Positions 25,715 to 26,765 of a stretch of DNA of 26,765 nt are shown piece by piece. Numbering within the stretch: position 1 is the stretch's first letter; every line of letters starts with the position of its first letter. This stretch comes from Flavobacterium sp. (lineage in GTDB: Bacteria > Bacteroidota > Bacteroidia > Flavobacteriales > Flavobacteriaceae): contig JASLGC010000222.1 in NCBI GenBank assembly GCA_030150335.1, forward strand, positions 1 through 26,765. The letters are read 5' to 3'. The notes under the pieces were generated by a model. That model was given only the letters and a program-made list of their open reading frames with translations, was not told where the DNA came from and ran no database searches. The translations under genes and the position numbers were made by a program.

Positions 25715-26692
25715 ATGGCTAAGGTAAAATATTATTACGACCCCGAAAAATTAGCGTTCCTAAAAATACGCCCTAAAAAGATCAAGCAAATAAGCAATAT
25801 ATTCTTATTTATCTTGTCTGCGGCTATTTTTGGGGTACTTGGTTTATTTGTAATGATTAACACAAACATATTACAAACACCTAAAGAAAAAAAACAAGAA
25901 AGAGAGATAGCGGAGTTTAGAACTAACTATATTGTACTAAATAAAAAATTAGACTTAGTTGCAGAGGTACTGGATGAATTAGAAGTAAGAGATAATGACA
26001 TTTACAGAGCCTATTTTAATACAGCACCTATTCCTGAGGAACAACGCAAATCTGGCTTAGGTGGTATTAATAGATATAGATCATTTGTTGGTTTAAACAA
26101 TGAGAAACTTCTAACAGCTACAAATATGAAGATTGACCAACTTACCAAGCAAGTTGCAATACAATCTGAATCATTAGACGACATTATAGAACTTGCAAAA
26201 AAGAAAGAAGAGTTCCTTTCTTCTATACCAGCCATACAACCCGTAAAGAATGAGGATCTGAAAAGAATGGCTTCTGGATATGGATATAGAAGTGACCCCT
26301 TTACAAAAATCAAGAAGTTCCATTCAGGAATGGACTTTTCTGCAGAAGTAGGAACACCTGTATTCGCTTCCGGTGATGGTAAAGTTATCAGAGCTAATAA
26401 TGAACTATCTGGTTATGGAAATTTAATTGAAATTGACCATGGATATGGTTATTTAACGAGATATGCCCATCTTAGCAAATACAAAGCAAGAGCCGGCCAA
26501 GCTGTCAAACGAGGTGACATCATTGGCTATGTGGGGAGCACTGGACGTAGTTCAGGACCACACTTACATTATGAAGTACACTATTTAGGAAATGTAGTAA
26601 ACCCTCTTAACTATTACTATGGCGAAATCTCTGCTAAAGAGTTTGAGCTAATGGCACAAGAGGCTAACCAAGAAAACCAATCACTTGACTAA
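25715..26692 (+). CDS. M23 family metallopeptidase (LytM-type peptidoglycan endopeptidase)
   Basis: The 325-residue protein has a cytoplasmic basic N-terminus, one membrane segment (about 28-48), a periplasmic region that looks partly coiled-coil (about 55-95 and 130-170), and a C-terminal M23 domain (about 185-300). The zinc site is complete: HSGMD with His203 and Asp207, YAHLSKY with His252, and GPHLHYEV with His283 and His285. It should therefore be an active cell-wall cross-link endopeptidase rather than a degenerate LytM activator. The stop codon overlaps the ATG of the MerR-type gene by one base (TAATG), pointing to translational coupling. Confidence 0.93.
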   Translation: MAKVKYYYDPEKLAFLKIRPKKIKQISNIFLFILSAAIFGVLGLFVMINTNILQTPKEKKQEREIAEFRTNYIVLNKKLDLVAEVLDELEVRDNDIYRAYFNTAPIPEEQRKSGLGGINRYRSFVGLNNEKLLTATNMKIDQLTKQVAIQSESLDDIIELAKKKEEFLSSIPAIQPVKNEDLKRMASGYGYRSDPFTKIKKFHSGMDFSAEVGTPVFASGDGKVIRANNELSGYGNLIEIDHGYGYLTRYAHLSKYKARAGQAVKRGDIIGYVGSTGRSSGPHLHYEVHYLGNVVNPLNYYYGEISAKEFELMAQEANQENQSLD

Positions 26693-26765
26693 TGGAATTA
26701 AATTTACCTGACAAACGTTATTACAGCATTGGAGAGCTTGCAAAAGCTTTTAATGTCAATGCTTC
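26692..26765 (+). CDS. MerR-family transcriptional regulator (partial, N-terminus only)
   Basis: The visible 24 codons read MELNLPDKRYYSIGELAKAFNVNA and run off the window end. YYSIGELAKAFNV is the first part of the winged helix-turn-helix of MerR-type regulators. The ATG overlaps the stop of the M23 peptidase gene by one base. Nothing can be said about its effector domain. Confidence 0.8.
   Translation, partial: MELNLPDKRYYSIGELAKAFNVNA

Overview
The window looks like chromosomal DNA from a low-GC member of the Flavobacteriaceae (Bacteroidota), something like Flavobacterium or Myroides. The family-level call rests on SusC/SusD outer-membrane pairs, TAnnTTTG-type promoters, absence of Shine-Dalgarno leaders, lipoproteins ending in Cys-Ser-Ser-Asp-Asp, and the alaS / M23 peptidase / MerR gene order. 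The genus is a guess. I see no phage, insertion sequence, CRISPR array, tRNA or rRNA.

Layout. 1-9620 (minus strand): two tandem paralogous SusC/SusD nutrient-uptake pairs; the downstream SusD is cut by the window start. The pairs are separated by about 580 bases holding two hairpins (one a good terminator) and the leader of the second pair. 9964-10563 (plus): rnhB, followed by an odd 11-bp-periodic YCGA repeat and a two-way terminator shared with the convergent hemL operon. 14170-10795 (minus): four tightly packed genes, namely a small membrane protein with an HEKIH zinc motif, a D-cysteine desulfhydrase/ACC deaminase-like PLP enzyme, a LysM glucosaminidase lipoprotein, and hemL. 14351-16904 (plus): urocanate hydratase (hutU) and a DUF4136 lipoprotein. 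19099-17088 (minus): two paralogous Ig-like lipoproteins. 19468-21219 (plus): an aromatic amino acid hydroxylase with a long extra C-terminal region, convergent with and overlapping a minus-strand DUF4230/GSCFA pair. 25493-22866 (minus): alaS. 25715-26765 (plus): an M23 peptidase and the start of a MerR-type regulator.

The window mixes housekeeping genes (rnhB, hemL, alaS), envelope and cell-wall functions (glucosaminidase, M23, lipoproteins), amino-acid catabolism (hutU, aromatic hydroxylase, PLP deaminase) and surface uptake (SusCD). I do not see a clear new multi-gene defence or metabolic system. The most unusual direct observations are the 11-bp-periodic YCGA array at 10584-10679, the hydroxylase C-terminal extension, the small HEKIH membrane protein, the duplicated lipoproteins, and an AACTAAT motif shared by the leaders of four exported-protein genes.
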